A DNA stretch of 64,000 nucleotides. Origin: JASLDZ01 sp964242895 (lineage in GTDB: Bacteria; Pseudomonadota; Alphaproteobacteria; Caulobacterales; Caulobacteraceae). The position numbers and the translations under genes were made by a program. The stretch is from positions 1-64,000 of the forward strand of contig CAXTBN010000001.1 of NCBI GenBank assembly GCA_964242895.1, written 5' to 3'. Below, piece by piece: positions 15,614-22,777 of this stretch. The notes under the pieces were generated by a model that saw only the letters and a program-made list of their open reading frames with translations, was not told the DNA's origin and did not search any database. Each line of letters opens with the position of its first letter. Position 1 is the stretch's first letter.

Positions 15614-16186
15614 TCACTCGCGCTGCGGCACCACATAGAAAAGCGACTTATAAATTGCCGCCATCGCATGTGGAGAAAGTGTTTTAAACTTCAATAAATG
15701 ACAAATGGATTCAAGATAATCGAGGCTAAGACTTAGCTCGTTAGCCCGCTCGCTGCCCCCAACTTTAGTTTTCTCGTAGAAGAGGCAAAAATTATATCCT
15801 ATGTCGAACGCAAAGTATTCATTGAGGTAGCTAAATAACAATTCCCGAAAGGTTTCCTGAGCCCTCTCCTTTGCACTTTCAGCGCCGGTAGAACTAGCGT
15901 TGATTTCTGCCGCCTCAAATATTGGCGTGAAGCGTCGCAGCCAAAATGCTAGATGGCCCGACCGCTTGAAATGGTCGAGACCATTCTGCTCTAGGTTTGG
16001 CTCATGCGCCCTCACGCGACGCATGTCTCCTATCCAAGCGTTCCTCACGTCGATCAGTCGTGGCTTCGATATGAAGGGGCGCAACCCTGCGCCCGCCATC
16101 GCCTGTCGGATATATTCTTCAAGGAAGGAGACGAACTTACCTTCGTCTTCCTCAATCTCTTTGAGAGTGGTGCTTTCTAGCTTCAT
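15614..16186 (-). CDS. Hypothetical soluble protein, first gene of an AT-rich pair
   Basis: A 190-residue protein of mixed charge with no signal or membrane segment. It starts MKLESTTLKEIEEDEGKFVS; a GTG three codons upstream (16195) is possible. A patch FSYLNEYFAFDIGYNFCLFY is rich in aromatics. Codon use is AT-rich, unlike its neighbours. It is followed almost without gap by the membrane protein at 14717-15610, so they form a two-gene operon of recently acquired type. No family recognised. Confidence 0.65.
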   Translation of the reverse strand: MKLESTTLKEIEEDEGKFVSFLEEYIRQAMAGAGLRPFISKPRLIDVRNAWIGDMRRVRAHEPNLEQNGLDHFKRSGHLAFWLRRFTPIFEAAEINASSTGAESAKERAQETFRELLFSYLNEYFAFDIGYNFCLFYEKTKVGGSERANELSLSLDYLESICHLLKFKTLSPHAMAAIYKSLFYVVPQRE

Positions 16187-16814
16187 CGCGCTCACACACA
16201 GCGCGATGCGCCGTCCAACCGAACTGACTAACGCGCCAGAAAGCTCGTAGCAAGTTCGAGTGACTGCTGTGTGGGCGAAGGAAGGTGGTTCTTAGGATAG
16301 CCGTGCTTCGGGCGCTCGCCGCGCTCAATACGGTCGGCAAAGTACCCCACAACGTAAACGTCCTGACGGTTCCCTTCGGCCGCCGCTGGAGCTGTGCTGC
16401 TTCCTTGTTCCACCGATGCTGCCCTGAGCCGGTCGCCACGACGGGGGCAAAATGCACCAGTTCGCGGCGAGTGCCACCTGTTCACGACTACGTTACCAAC
16501 CGATTTAGATATGTGTGGCGCAGGCGCCACACGCAAGGGATCGGTTGCCGACTGGCCGGAGGCGCGGTTTATAGCCAGCCTTACCAGGGACGGCAACCCA
16601 CGAGTCGTCTCGCTTGCTAGCTATGTCATCTTAGCTGCAAATACGCGTCTGTCAAGAAACGGCCCTGGTTTTATTTACAGTTCTCAAGTCTCTCTTTGGA
16701 TCCGTGAGCATCTGTTGTGAGTTGTAGGCAACATGCTGTCCCGGGCCCCAACCTGGCATCGGGTCGGGTTGGTCCTGACTTGTCGATAGCAGGTGCGACG
16801 CGCACGCTGCCTAA
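16187..16814. other. Gene-free stretch of about 630 bp
   Basis: Open frames exist here on both strands but none has a credible start site or protein-like composition. The part around 16600-16740 is AT-rich and may hold promoters for the genes on either side. Possibly gene debris. Confidence 0.4.
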
Positions 16815-16979
16815 ATGCCCTGGTCCGACAGCCCCGACTACGAACCGCCCGTCCGCGCCTCCCACGCCGTCGGCGCTGCCCTCCTGCTGATCCTTATCCT
16901 CCTCGGTTGGGCCTGGGTGTCTGCCGACCACCGCACGTCCACCGCATATGCGGGTCACCCCGTCGCTCACGCCCGGTGA
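16815..16979 (+). CDS. 54-residue single-pass membrane protein
   Basis: Starts MPWSDSPDYEPPVRASHAVG and continues into one membrane helix (AALLLILILLGWAWVSA) with a short tail. Its TGA overlaps the GTG of the next gene (GTGA), indicating coupling. Function unknown; the pairing with a soluble partner recalls other small pairs in this transposon. Confidence 0.5.
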   Translation: MPWSDSPDYEPPVRASHAVGAALLLILILLGWAWVSADHRTSTAYAGHPVAHAR

Positions 16980-17377
16980 CACCCGCGTTGGCACCGCCTG
17001 ACCTCCCTGGCGTCACCATCGTCCACCAAGCCGGCTCCGGCCGTGCCGTCACCCACGGCGGCGCCTACCCGCTCGGCGGCATGGACTTCAGCCACGCGCT
17101 CTCAGGGCGCGGCGTCATCACGCTCAAGGCCGGCGCGAGCGCTTTCCAGCTTAGCGGCGATCAGGCTGACGAGGTCGCGCCCGGACGTTGGCGGTTGCAG
17201 ATCGACCGGACGGCGCTGCTCTCGGTCGAGCCTGCGAAAGGGGGCTGCGAGATGGTCATGCGCGAAGCTCCGCCGACCTACGTGTCGCTGCGCTGCCGCG
17301 TGCGGAGCGGCGGCGATCCTAGGCCTGTGACGGTGGAGTGGCGTGGTGACAGGTCCACGGCTGTTCGGGTGCGCTGA
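16976..17377 (+). CDS. Hypothetical beta-rich protein
   Basis: A 133-residue protein from GTG 16976, rich in glycine and short hydrophobic strands (GRGVITLKAGASAFQLSGDQ) with two cysteines in the second half. No signal peptide of its own. Coupled by GTGA to the single-pass membrane protein upstream, which could anchor it. No family recognised. Confidence 0.5.
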   Translation: MTPALAPPDLPGVTIVHQAGSGRAVTHGGAYPLGGMDFSHALSGRGVITLKAGASAFQLSGDQADEVAPGRWRLQIDRTALLSVEPAKGGCEMVMREAPPTYVSLRCRVRSGGDPRPVTVEWRGDRSTAVRVR

Positions 17378-17386
17378 AGACTCCAG

Positions 17387-17878
17387 CTACTCAGCTTCTA
17401 TGCCGATGGGGAGGGCGAAGCGGTAGGCGGGTAGCCCGGACACACTGTCAATGATCTCCTCCCTTTGTGCGCCCAGGTGGCGGCTCGCGATACACTGTGA
17501 CGCGAGGTTCTCTACGCCAACCACCGCCTCGATGTAAAAGCTTTCGACACCAGCACGCTTCATGCCCGCAATGTGATCCCGGACGGCGGCTCCGACCAGT
17601 TCAGTCCCACGACCCTGCCTTCGAAATTCTGACACCGTGGCATATCCTAGATCGAAGCACGCAGCTCCATTGTGAAACCCATTCGGAACCACCATGCAAA
17701 TGCCTGTGACTCTCTCGTCAAGCGTCCTGAAGTAAGTCAACCTGCCCCCTGACTCCCTCTGGTCAAGCGTCAAAAACAGTGTTGGATCGGTTTTGGAGCG
17801 CTGCACGGAAAGCTCCCCGGCATCTAAGGCTTCCTGAAAAGAGGGCAGCGCAACTTCGGGGTTTGTCATTTCGGCCAC
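17387..17878 (-). CDS. GNAT-family N-acetyltransferase
   Basis: A 163-residue protein with GNAT features: a beta strand into the acetyl-CoA loop (FDLGYATVSEFRRQGRGTEL, matching the Q/R-x-x-G-x-G/A pattern) and a late ENLASQCIASRHLG segment like the common N-x-x-S-x-x-x-x-x-x-x-G motif. It would transfer acetyl from acetyl-CoA to an amine; the substrate (small molecule, drug or protein) cannot be told. The GTG start at 17878 is favoured by an AGGAGG site. Confidence 0.75.
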   Translation of the reverse strand: MAEMTNPEVALPSFQEALDAGELSVQRSKTDPTLFLTLDQRESGGRLTYFRTLDERVTGICMVVPNGFHNGAACFDLGYATVSEFRRQGRGTELVGAAVRDHIAGMKRAGVESFYIEAVVGVENLASQCIASRHLGAQREEIIDSVSGLPAYRFALPIGIEAE

Positions 17879-17920
17879 GGTGACTTCCTCCTAGCTCCTA
17901 GCGGTGCGGGTTCTCAGACC

Positions 17921-18547
17921 CTACCCCTCAGCGATCTCGAAGCGATCCACCGACTGCGCCTGAACCAAGTCGCCCACCTCCGCCCCAACCGTCAGCCACC
18001 GCCTTCGGTCCTCCTGCCAGATCACGATGGGCGCCCGGTCGTGGTAGCCGTTCAGCGGCGACGCCGCCGGCTGTGTGATGACCGTGAAGCTCTCGACCAC
18101 GCCCTCGTCGGCCGTCTCGCAGCGATCCCACAGCCCGGCGAAGGTCATCGGCTCGCCGTCGCGTGAGCTGAACGTCCAGCGCTTCTTGGCACCCTTGTCG
18201 CCGGTCCACTCGTCCCAGGCGCTCGCAGGCACCAGACAACGTCGGCGGACGAGGGCACCCTTGAACGAGGCGGCTGTGCCGACCGTCTCCGCGCGGGCGT
18301 TGAAGGTCGCCGCCTTCCAGGCCTTCAACGGCTTGCCCTTGTGGAAGTAGGGGACAAGCCACCAGCGCATCGTCACGGCCTCAGCGCCGTCCTCCGCCTG
18401 CCGGATCACCCACTGAGGTGTGGTCGGGCGGATGTCCTCCTGCGGCTGCATATTGGGCGCCGCTGCTGGCTCCGGGCGCACCAGGAACGGGTTGGTGAGC
18501 TGGCGCAAGTCCGAGAAGGTCAGGCGATTGCGGTAGCGGCCACACAT
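17921..18547 (-). CDS. SRAP/YedK (HMCES-like) abasic-site protein
   Basis: SOS-response-associated peptidase family, which covalently caps abasic sites in single-stranded DNA through its N-terminal cysteine. The 208-residue protein starts MCGRYRNRL, so after Met removal Cys2 is the nucleophile. NARAE, the glutamate block WDEW and YHDRAP are all present. Length is normal. Chromosomal copies usually exist; finding one as transposon cargo suggests protection of element DNA during transposition or transfer, which is inference. No LexA box is seen directly upstream. Confidence 0.9.
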   Translation of the reverse strand: MCGRYRNRLTFSDLRQLTNPFLVRPEPAAAPNMQPQEDIRPTTPQWVIRQAEDGAEAVTMRWWLVPYFHKGKPLKAWKAATFNARAETVGTAASFKGALVRRRCLVPASAWDEWTGDKGAKKRWTFSSRDGEPMTFAGLWDRCETADEGVVESFTVITQPAASPLNGYHDRAPIVIWQEDRRRWLTVGAEVGDLVQAQSVDRFEIAEG

Positions 18548-18580
18548 GCGGGGCGGCCTACCAGCGGTGTCGATGCATGA

Positions 18581-19198
18581 TCATGTTGGGAGCGCTGCCA
18601 GCCAGTCGCGCATGGAGTTGATCAGCTCTCTCACCGGCTGCTTCTCGATCTCTTTTGGTGACCAATGAGCCGCACTCAGTCTGAGGAAGTTTTCTCCGTT
18701 GAAGTCAGCAAATCTGGCCCAAATCAAAGATGCTGGAATTACATCACCAGGAAGGCTTTGTGCAAGCCAATTGCGAACCAGAGCTGGAATGCTCTTTGGA
18801 TCATTCCCATGTGGCTCGACATCGCTTCCGTTGAGATCAGATAATGCCTTCTTTAGTTCATGCGCATCATCTTCGAGAATTAGGATGCGCTTCTCGCTCC
18901 ATGGGACTCCTTTGTACATACGGCAGGCGTAGTCGATTCCAAGCTCAAAAGGCATATTGAGGCGGTAGTACTCCCCAATGGTGCTTGCCTTCAGCTTCGA
19001 GAGATCGTGAATACCAAACTTACTATCTTCGATCAGCTCGACAATCTTTTCGATGCGAACCTCAGCTCCATTTGCCCGCTCGGAGGCGATGCGGGGTTCA
19101 AACCCAAGGGCCAGCACCGAAAATAGGATTGGCCGCAGCATGTCGACGTACGAGGAGTCGAAGGGGCAGTTTATGAAGACATTCCTATCGAACGGCAA
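18581..19198 (-). CDS. TIR/deoxyribosyltransferase-like Rossmannoid protein
   Basis: A 205-residue protein with an N-terminal alpha/beta domain: VFINCPFDSSY at the start, then LALGFEPRIASERANGAEVR, IEDSKFGIHDLSKLKA and RLNMPFELGIDYACR. Strand-CPFD, a glycine-rich turn and the NMPFELG helix recall TIR and nucleoside 2-deoxyribosyltransferase folds, where a glutamate in the last motif is catalytic. I know similar sequences as uncharacterised proteins on mobile DNA. NAD or nucleotide cleavage is a hypothesis. TTG 19198 is the start, five bases behind the DUF2188 gene. Confidence 0.65.
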   Translation of the reverse strand: MPFDRNVFINCPFDSSYVDMLRPILFSVLALGFEPRIASERANGAEVRIEKIVELIEDSKFGIHDLSKLKASTIGEYYRLNMPFELGIDYACRMYKGVPWSEKRILILEDDAHELKKALSDLNGSDVEPHGNDPKSIPALVRNWLAQSLPGDVIPASLIWARFADFNGENFLRLSAAHWSPKEIEKQPVRELINSMRDWLAALPT

Positions 19199-19203
19199 CT
19201 TAC

Positions 19204-19407
19204 TTACTTGTATGACTTATGGGACTGTATCATCCCGTTAGCGCCGTGCACGAAGACATCTGATCGATCCCTTTGCGCGAGTTCCTTCCCGTACTTTTCA
19301 GCCTCCACTTTCGTATCGAAGTTCTTTGACGCGCGAGCCGCACCCTGTCGACGAACGCTCCAACCACCCGCAGTGCTGGGGACGACATGTCGCGTTTTCT
19401 TCCCCAT
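19204..19407 (-). CDS. DUF2188 small basic protein
   Basis: A 67-residue protein with the DUF2188 pattern: HVVPSTAGGWSVRRQGAARA, then KVEAEKYGKELAQ and a VHGANGMIQ tail. The family is small, basic and of unknown function. Start ATG 19407. It is the first gene of an operon with the TIR-like protein, which may be its partner. Confidence 0.75.
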   Translation of the reverse strand: MGKKTRHVVPSTAGGWSVRRQGAARASKNFDTKVEAEKYGKELAQRDRSDVFVHGANGMIQSHKSYK

Positions 19408-19578
19408 CAGACCTCCACGCAGTGCACAAACCCACCAGCGCTCAGCCAATGTGCGTCTCACGAACGCCTCCGGCAAGCGTCCTGACCATCACGACTCTCA
19501 CAGCGTGCGGCCAAGACCAACCGCTGCCTGGGAGCCAGCCGCGTTCCCACTTCGTTCTACCCGCGCTAGGAGCGCCGG

Positions 19579-20130
19579 ATGGGGCACAACCTCTCAGACC
19601 GCAAGCTGCGCAGCATGGAGGCACGAGCCGACAGCGACGCGCGAAGGGGCTGGGTTGAGCGGAACGGCCGCTGGGAGGCCGTGCGAACGCCTGCCGGCGT
19701 GCTCGCCCGCGGCGGCGAGCTGAACGCGGCCTGCCGCAAGCGAGAGGACTGCTTCCGCAAGGCGTCGTTCGATGCTCGGTGGTGGGTGGATCACGGCCTC
19801 GGCACCATTCCGCTCGACGAGGCCATGGCGAGCTATCGGTGCGGGCTCGTCCGCTGCCAACTCTGCTGGGAGCTGGAGCGCTACCCACGTGGCACCCCGC
19901 TCGGCCGCTACCTGGGCGAGCCCGGCGCCAGGGTGCACGTGGTCTGCGGCGTCTGCCGGACAGGCGGTCGGGACTTCACCATCAAGCGCTTCATCGAGCA
20001 GATCGAGCGAGCTGGGACGGGAAGCGCCGGCGTTGCGGCAGATCAGGTTTCCGGCGCGCTGATCAGAGGAGCGTGCGCGGGCTGCGGACAGCGGCATTGG
20101 CGCGTGACCTTCACCACTGCGAGCCGATGA
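19579..20130 (+). CDS. Multi-cysteine zinc-binding protein
   Basis: A 183-residue protein with four cysteine clusters that look like zinc ribbons: NAACRKREDCFRK, RCGLVRCQLCWELE, VVCGVCR and GACAGCGQRHW. The rest is basic and rich in arginine and tryptophan. Proteins like this occur in alphaproteobacterial mobile DNA without known function. ATG 19579. Perhaps nucleic-acid binding. Confidence 0.65.
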   Translation: MGHNLSDRKLRSMEARADSDARRGWVERNGRWEAVRTPAGVLARGGELNAACRKREDCFRKASFDARWWVDHGLGTIPLDEAMASYRCGLVRCQLCWELERYPRGTPLGRYLGEPGARVHVVCGVCRTGGRDFTIKRFIEQIERAGTGSAGVAADQVSGALIRGACAGCGQRHWRVTFTTASR

Positions 20131-20201
20131 GGCTGAAGGCGGTTTCTCGACAGCTTCCTCAGACGTGAGACACTCGCCTCACCAACCTTGCAGAGGCACG
20201 C

Positions 20202-20624
20202 GTGACCCAGGTCCTCATCGGTACGAAAGGTTTCGTGCGCAACTATCGAGCTAGTCTCCAGCCCACACCAAGCTACTCGGGCGACTCCCTCAGCAAGCTC
20301 GCCGCCAACTCGTCTCTTCAGATCGGCCTGCTTAGGCCGTCAGCGGGTGGGGGCCTCGTCGAGCTGAACGGAGTTCCGGGCTACTCCCGCGCGCCTGCTG
20401 CGATCTGGACGACGGTGTCTACGGGCGAACTCGTCAACAAACAGGCTGTCGAGTTCAAGCTGAAGCTCGGTGAGGTTCGACCTACCCGCGTCACGCTCTT
20501 CAGCGATGGCGTTCCGGTCATGAGCGGAGAGCTGACGACGGGAAGCGTCTACCCGTCGTCGGACGGCGAGGATCGGGTGGTGCTGGACGCTCAGGCGATC
20601 CGGGTCAGGGGCTGGCGGGGCTGA
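20202..20624 (+). CDS. Phage tail-fibre-like orphan protein
   Basis: A 140-residue beta-rich protein starting MTQVLIGTKGFVRNYRASLQ. The middle part (LQIGLLRPSAGGGLVELNGV, then PGYSRAPAAIW) and the later RVTLFSDGVPVMSGELT follow the course of small phage tail-fibre/tip proteins in which a GGGYAR-like turn precedes a strand and a 'G-x-F-D-A' segment. No other phage structural gene is near. It may be a domesticated or stray phage piece. Start GTG 20202. Confidence 0.45.
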   Translation: MTQVLIGTKGFVRNYRASLQPTPSYSGDSLSKLAANSSLQIGLLRPSAGGGLVELNGVPGYSRAPAAIWTTVSTGELVNKQAVEFKLKLGEVRPTRVTLFSDGVPVMSGELTTGSVYPSSDGEDRVVLDAQAIRVRGWRG

Positions 20625-20630
20625 TCCGCG

Positions 20631-20891
20631 TCAATCTACGCCCTCTAGCGCCGCTTCAATCTCTCGCCCTTCCAGCCGCACCTCTCTGCTCCCCATCGCC
20701 AGCATGGCCTGAGCCAGGAACACGGCTGAGTAGGTACCCCGAGTGATCTTGTTGCGGAGATTGGGCACGCTCTCGCCCTTGACGCCGATCCGCTCTAGGC
20801 CGGCGAGCAGGTCGCCATAGCTCCAATTCAGGCGCGCCATTTCCACGCGCATGAGGCGCGCCATCGCGTGCGCCCAGCGGCTCTCGATCAT
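20631..20891 (-). CDS. DUF6471-like small DNA-binding protein
   Basis: An 86-residue helical protein: MIESRWAHAMARLMRVEMAR, then LNWSYGDLLAGLERIGV and NLRNKITRGTYSAVFLAQAM. This is the DUF6471 pattern, a helix-turn-helix-like fold related to simple repressors. ATG 20891 is preferred over 20921. It is transcribed away from the transposase across a 113-bp gap with two matching palindromes, so it most likely represses itself and the transposase; this is inference from layout. Confidence 0.7.
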   Translation of the reverse strand: MIESRWAHAMARLMRVEMARLNWSYGDLLAGLERIGVKGESVPNLRNKITRGTYSAVFLAQAMLAMGSREVRLEGREIEAALEGVD

Positions 20892-20918
20892 GCCTTCCCA
20901 CCTCACCAACGAGAGGTG

Positions 20919-20990
20919 CATATCGTAAGCGATATGAAAGCGCTTGCAATGCGCTCACCTGGCCTGCATACGTATCACAGGCGATACGTA
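20919..20990. promoter_or_regulatory. Two palindromic operator-like sites between DUF6471 and transposase genes
   Basis: CATATCG-TAAG-CGATATG (20919-20936) and TACGTATC-N6-GATACGTA (20969-20990) share the core RTATC-R-Y-A-R-GCGATAY. Their centres are 52 bp apart, five DNA turns, so a dimeric repressor would bind both on the same face. Between them lies AGCGC-N7-GCGCT. They sit in the divergent promoter region. Confidence 0.65.
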
Positions 20991-21004
20991 ACCCAGACAG
21001 GTGA

Positions 21005-22210
21005 TTGGAACCGGCACGACTCATTGCAGGCCCGACGAAGTGGGTGACACACGCGAACGGTCGTTCGCGCAACGTCCCCGTGAACGAGAAGGGCCAGGAG
21101 CGGCAGCATTGGCTGCTGAGCGCCGATGCTGTGACTCTCACAGAGGCCAAGGTCGCCCGCATGACGGACGACGAGGCCTACGCCGCGTTGGCGGCGATCA
21201 CCTTTGCCGCAGATGAGGGCGTTCCACACTGCCTCTTCGAAGATTGCGGAGCGCCGAACGCTTACACGTTGACGGTGATGCGCCGACAGAAAACGGGCGT
21301 CGTTCCAGTCAAGCAGTACAAGTGCCGTGAGTGCCGCCGCCGCTTCACGCTCACTTCGCAATGCAAGCTGGCATATCGTAAAATGCCGATCCGCGACATC
21401 CTCTACGGTCTCATGGTGTTCACCAATGCCGCCAGTGGTGAGGCAGCCCTGCGGTGGCGGCGAGCTGTTGGTTGCAGCTACAAGGCGGCCTTCGTGAACC
21501 TCCACAAGTTCCGGGAGGCGCTCGCTGAAACCAGGCCGAAGCGCAAGCTGGAAGGCGTCATCGAGGTCGACGGCACCAATGTCGGCGGGCACTTCAACAA
21601 GGCTAAGATGAAGAAGAAGGGTGCGGAGCAGCCGATGGGAAAGCCAAGCGCTAAGCGGGCGCTTGTCGTCGTGCGCGAGCGTCACCCCGAGGGTATCTCG
21701 CGCGTAGGTCTCTTCGAGCACGAGCTGGCTTACCGCACGGGGCCGAACGCCCCTGACTTCATCCGCGACAACGTCGTTCGCAACTCCAAGATGGTCAGCG
21801 ACGAGGGCTTCGAGCTGGGCTACATCGGCCCGACAGAGACCGTGAAGCATAAGGAAGGCTTCAAGGTTGGCGATGCTCACAATAACGGAGCTGAGGGGTA
21901 CTTCGCCCGTTTTAAGCGGGCGAAGCGGGGCGTCTATTATGGCTTCGGCAGCCCCAATCCCGAACACGACCGTGAGGATTATGCTCTACTGTACGCCGAG
22001 GAAATCTCCTGGCGTGAAGACTACCGGCGGAAATCGAACGGCGAGCAGTTCAAAATGATAGTGACGGCGCTGTCGAAGGCTCCTCGCTCGCGGCGCATGA
22101 AGGGCTACTGGACCCGCTCGCGTATGCAAGAAGTGGACGGCGCTCCGCAGCCGAGGCGCAAGCCACTTGGCGAGAAAAGCCGGCGCACGCTCAGCTCTCC
22201 GGCGACCTGA
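21005..22210 (+). CDS. IS1595-family (ISXO2-like) DDE transposase
   Basis: Cuts and joins the ends of the 17-kb element. The protein of up to 401 residues has an N-terminal zinc ribbon (HCLFEDCG ... YKCRECRRRF) and an ISXO2-type catalytic core: first Asp in IEVDGTNVGG, second in MVSDEGFELG, and Glu in HNNGAEGYFARFKRAKRG, preserving the HNxxE variant. The motif QHWLLSADA before the ribbon shows that translation starts well upstream of it, but TTG 21005, GTG 21044 and GTG 21080 are all possible. The 3' end overlaps the convergent gene at 22191 by 20 bp. It appears intact. Confidence 0.93.
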   Translation: MEPARLIAGPTKWVTHANGRSRNVPVNEKGQERQHWLLSADAVTLTEAKVARMTDDEAYAALAAITFAADEGVPHCLFEDCGAPNAYTLTVMRRQKTGVVPVKQYKCRECRRRFTLTSQCKLAYRKMPIRDILYGLMVFTNAASGEAALRWRRAVGCSYKAAFVNLHKFREALAETRPKRKLEGVIEVDGTNVGGHFNKAKMKKKGAEQPMGKPSAKRALVVVRERHPEGISRVGLFEHELAYRTGPNAPDFIRDNVVRNSKMVSDEGFELGYIGPTETVKHKEGFKVGDAHNNGAEGYFARFKRAKRGVYYGFGSPNPEHDREDYALLYAEEISWREDYRRKSNGEQFKMIVTALSKAPRSRRMKGYWTRSRMQEVDGAPQPRRKPLGEKSRRTLSSPAT

Positions 22211-22682
22211 CAATCAGCCACTTGATCGGACGCTGACCGACAGCTCGCACCGCACCGACCCTCGCCTGGCCTCGCAGAAGCGTGGTCAGCGCGGCGCGTA
22301 GAGCTTGATCGTGTGCCTGAGCGAGCGTGAGGCCATCTGCGCGGCGAGCGCTCAGCTCCACAATCTGTGCGACGCTGAGGGGCTCGTCGAACGCTCGGAG
22401 CACGTCGTAAGCTCGGGAGAGCAGCACCCTACGCTCGATGGTCGGCTTGGCGGTCCTATGCCGCTTTCGCTCGCTGGGCCTCCAGCTTGGCTCGACCAAG
22501 CCGAGGCAGGCGATCAGGTGCTCTCGCATCAGGTCCAGCCAATCGATCCGCGCCTGCTTCGTGGCGCGCAGCTCCGGGCCACTCACGCCCGCGTGGATGA
22601 TCTCCTCCTCGATCCGCTGGCGCTCGTCGGTGAAGCGAGAGTAGTGTCTGTCCAGCTCGGAGACGGCAGGGCGCTTGCGCAT
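22191..22682 (-). CDS. Coiled-coil / winged-helix-like protein at the right end of the transposon
   Basis: A 163-residue protein reading inward from the right terminus. Residues 5-50 are a charged coiled coil (SRFTDERQRIEEEIIHAGVS), followed by a linker and a winged-helix-like part (LLSRAYDVLRAFDEPLSVAQ, ending in PIKWLIVRSPES). Size, layout and the W-[LI] ending parallel the left-end gene at 5840-6301, although sequences have diverged. The mirror placement suggests a role linked to the element ends. Function unknown. Confidence 0.7.
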   Translation of the reverse strand: MRKRPAVSELDRHYSRFTDERQRIEEEIIHAGVSGPELRATKQARIDWLDLMREHLIACLGLVEPSWRPSERKRHRTAKPTIERRVLLSRAYDVLRAFDEPLSVAQIVELSARRADGLTLAQAHDQALRAALTTLLRGQARVGAVRAVGQRPIKWLIVRSPES

Positions 22683-22699
22683 CCCGGCCGTGTAGGACG

Positions 22700-22713
22700 C
22701 CTCTTTTAAGAGG
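22700..22713. other. Short palindrome near the right end
   Basis: CCTCTT-TT-AAGAGG lies upstream of the right-end gene, between its start and the terminal repeat. It may be a protein-binding site or part of a promoter. Confidence 0.3.
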
Positions 22714-22741
22714 GGCTGACCCGAGGACGAGAGGCCTCAGG

Positions 22742-22769
22742 ATTTGGGTGTTTCTACGCCATAAGGCCG
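22742..22769 (-). repeat. Right terminal inverted repeat
   Basis: Reverse complement matches 5770-5797 at 24 of 28 bases, with differences at positions 7, 14, 16 and 28 counted from the outer end. It abuts the GAGTTTCA duplication at 22770. Confidence 0.93.
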
Positions 22770-22777
22770 GAGTTTCA
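22770..22777. repeat. Right copy of 8-bp target-site duplication
   Basis: GAGTTTCA, identical to 5762-5769; continues into comM as GAG TTT CAG CCC. Confidence 0.95.

Larger units (their letters stand above)
5770..22769. mobile_element. 17,000-bp IS1595-family cargo transposon inserted in comM
   Basis: Bounded by imperfect 28-bp inverted repeats (5770-5797 and 22742-22769) and by 8-bp direct repeats GAGTTTCA. Its only transposition gene is an ISXO2-type DDE transposase at 21005-22210. No second insertion sequence, integrase or resolvase is seen, so it is a unit transposon rather than a composite one. It carries about 30 cargo genes of clearly lower GC than the flanking DNA, with especially AT-rich stretches at 7.2-8.3 and 14.8-16.2 kb. 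IS1595-family elements with passenger genes are known, but this cargo is very large for the family. Excision would restore comM exactly. Confidence 0.93.

Noticed and set aside
16228..16720. Open frames in the gene-free stretch near 16.2-16.7 kb
   Set aside because: No good start site, odd composition and mutual overlap; probably non-coding or debris.
18581..18600. LexA box for the SRAP gene
   Set aside because: The region 18548-18600 contains no GTTC-N7-GTTC or its reverse.
5770..22769. Integron, prophage or conjugative element
   Set aside because: No integrase, attC sites, relaxase, mating-pair or phage packaging genes; the ends are those of a DDE transposon.
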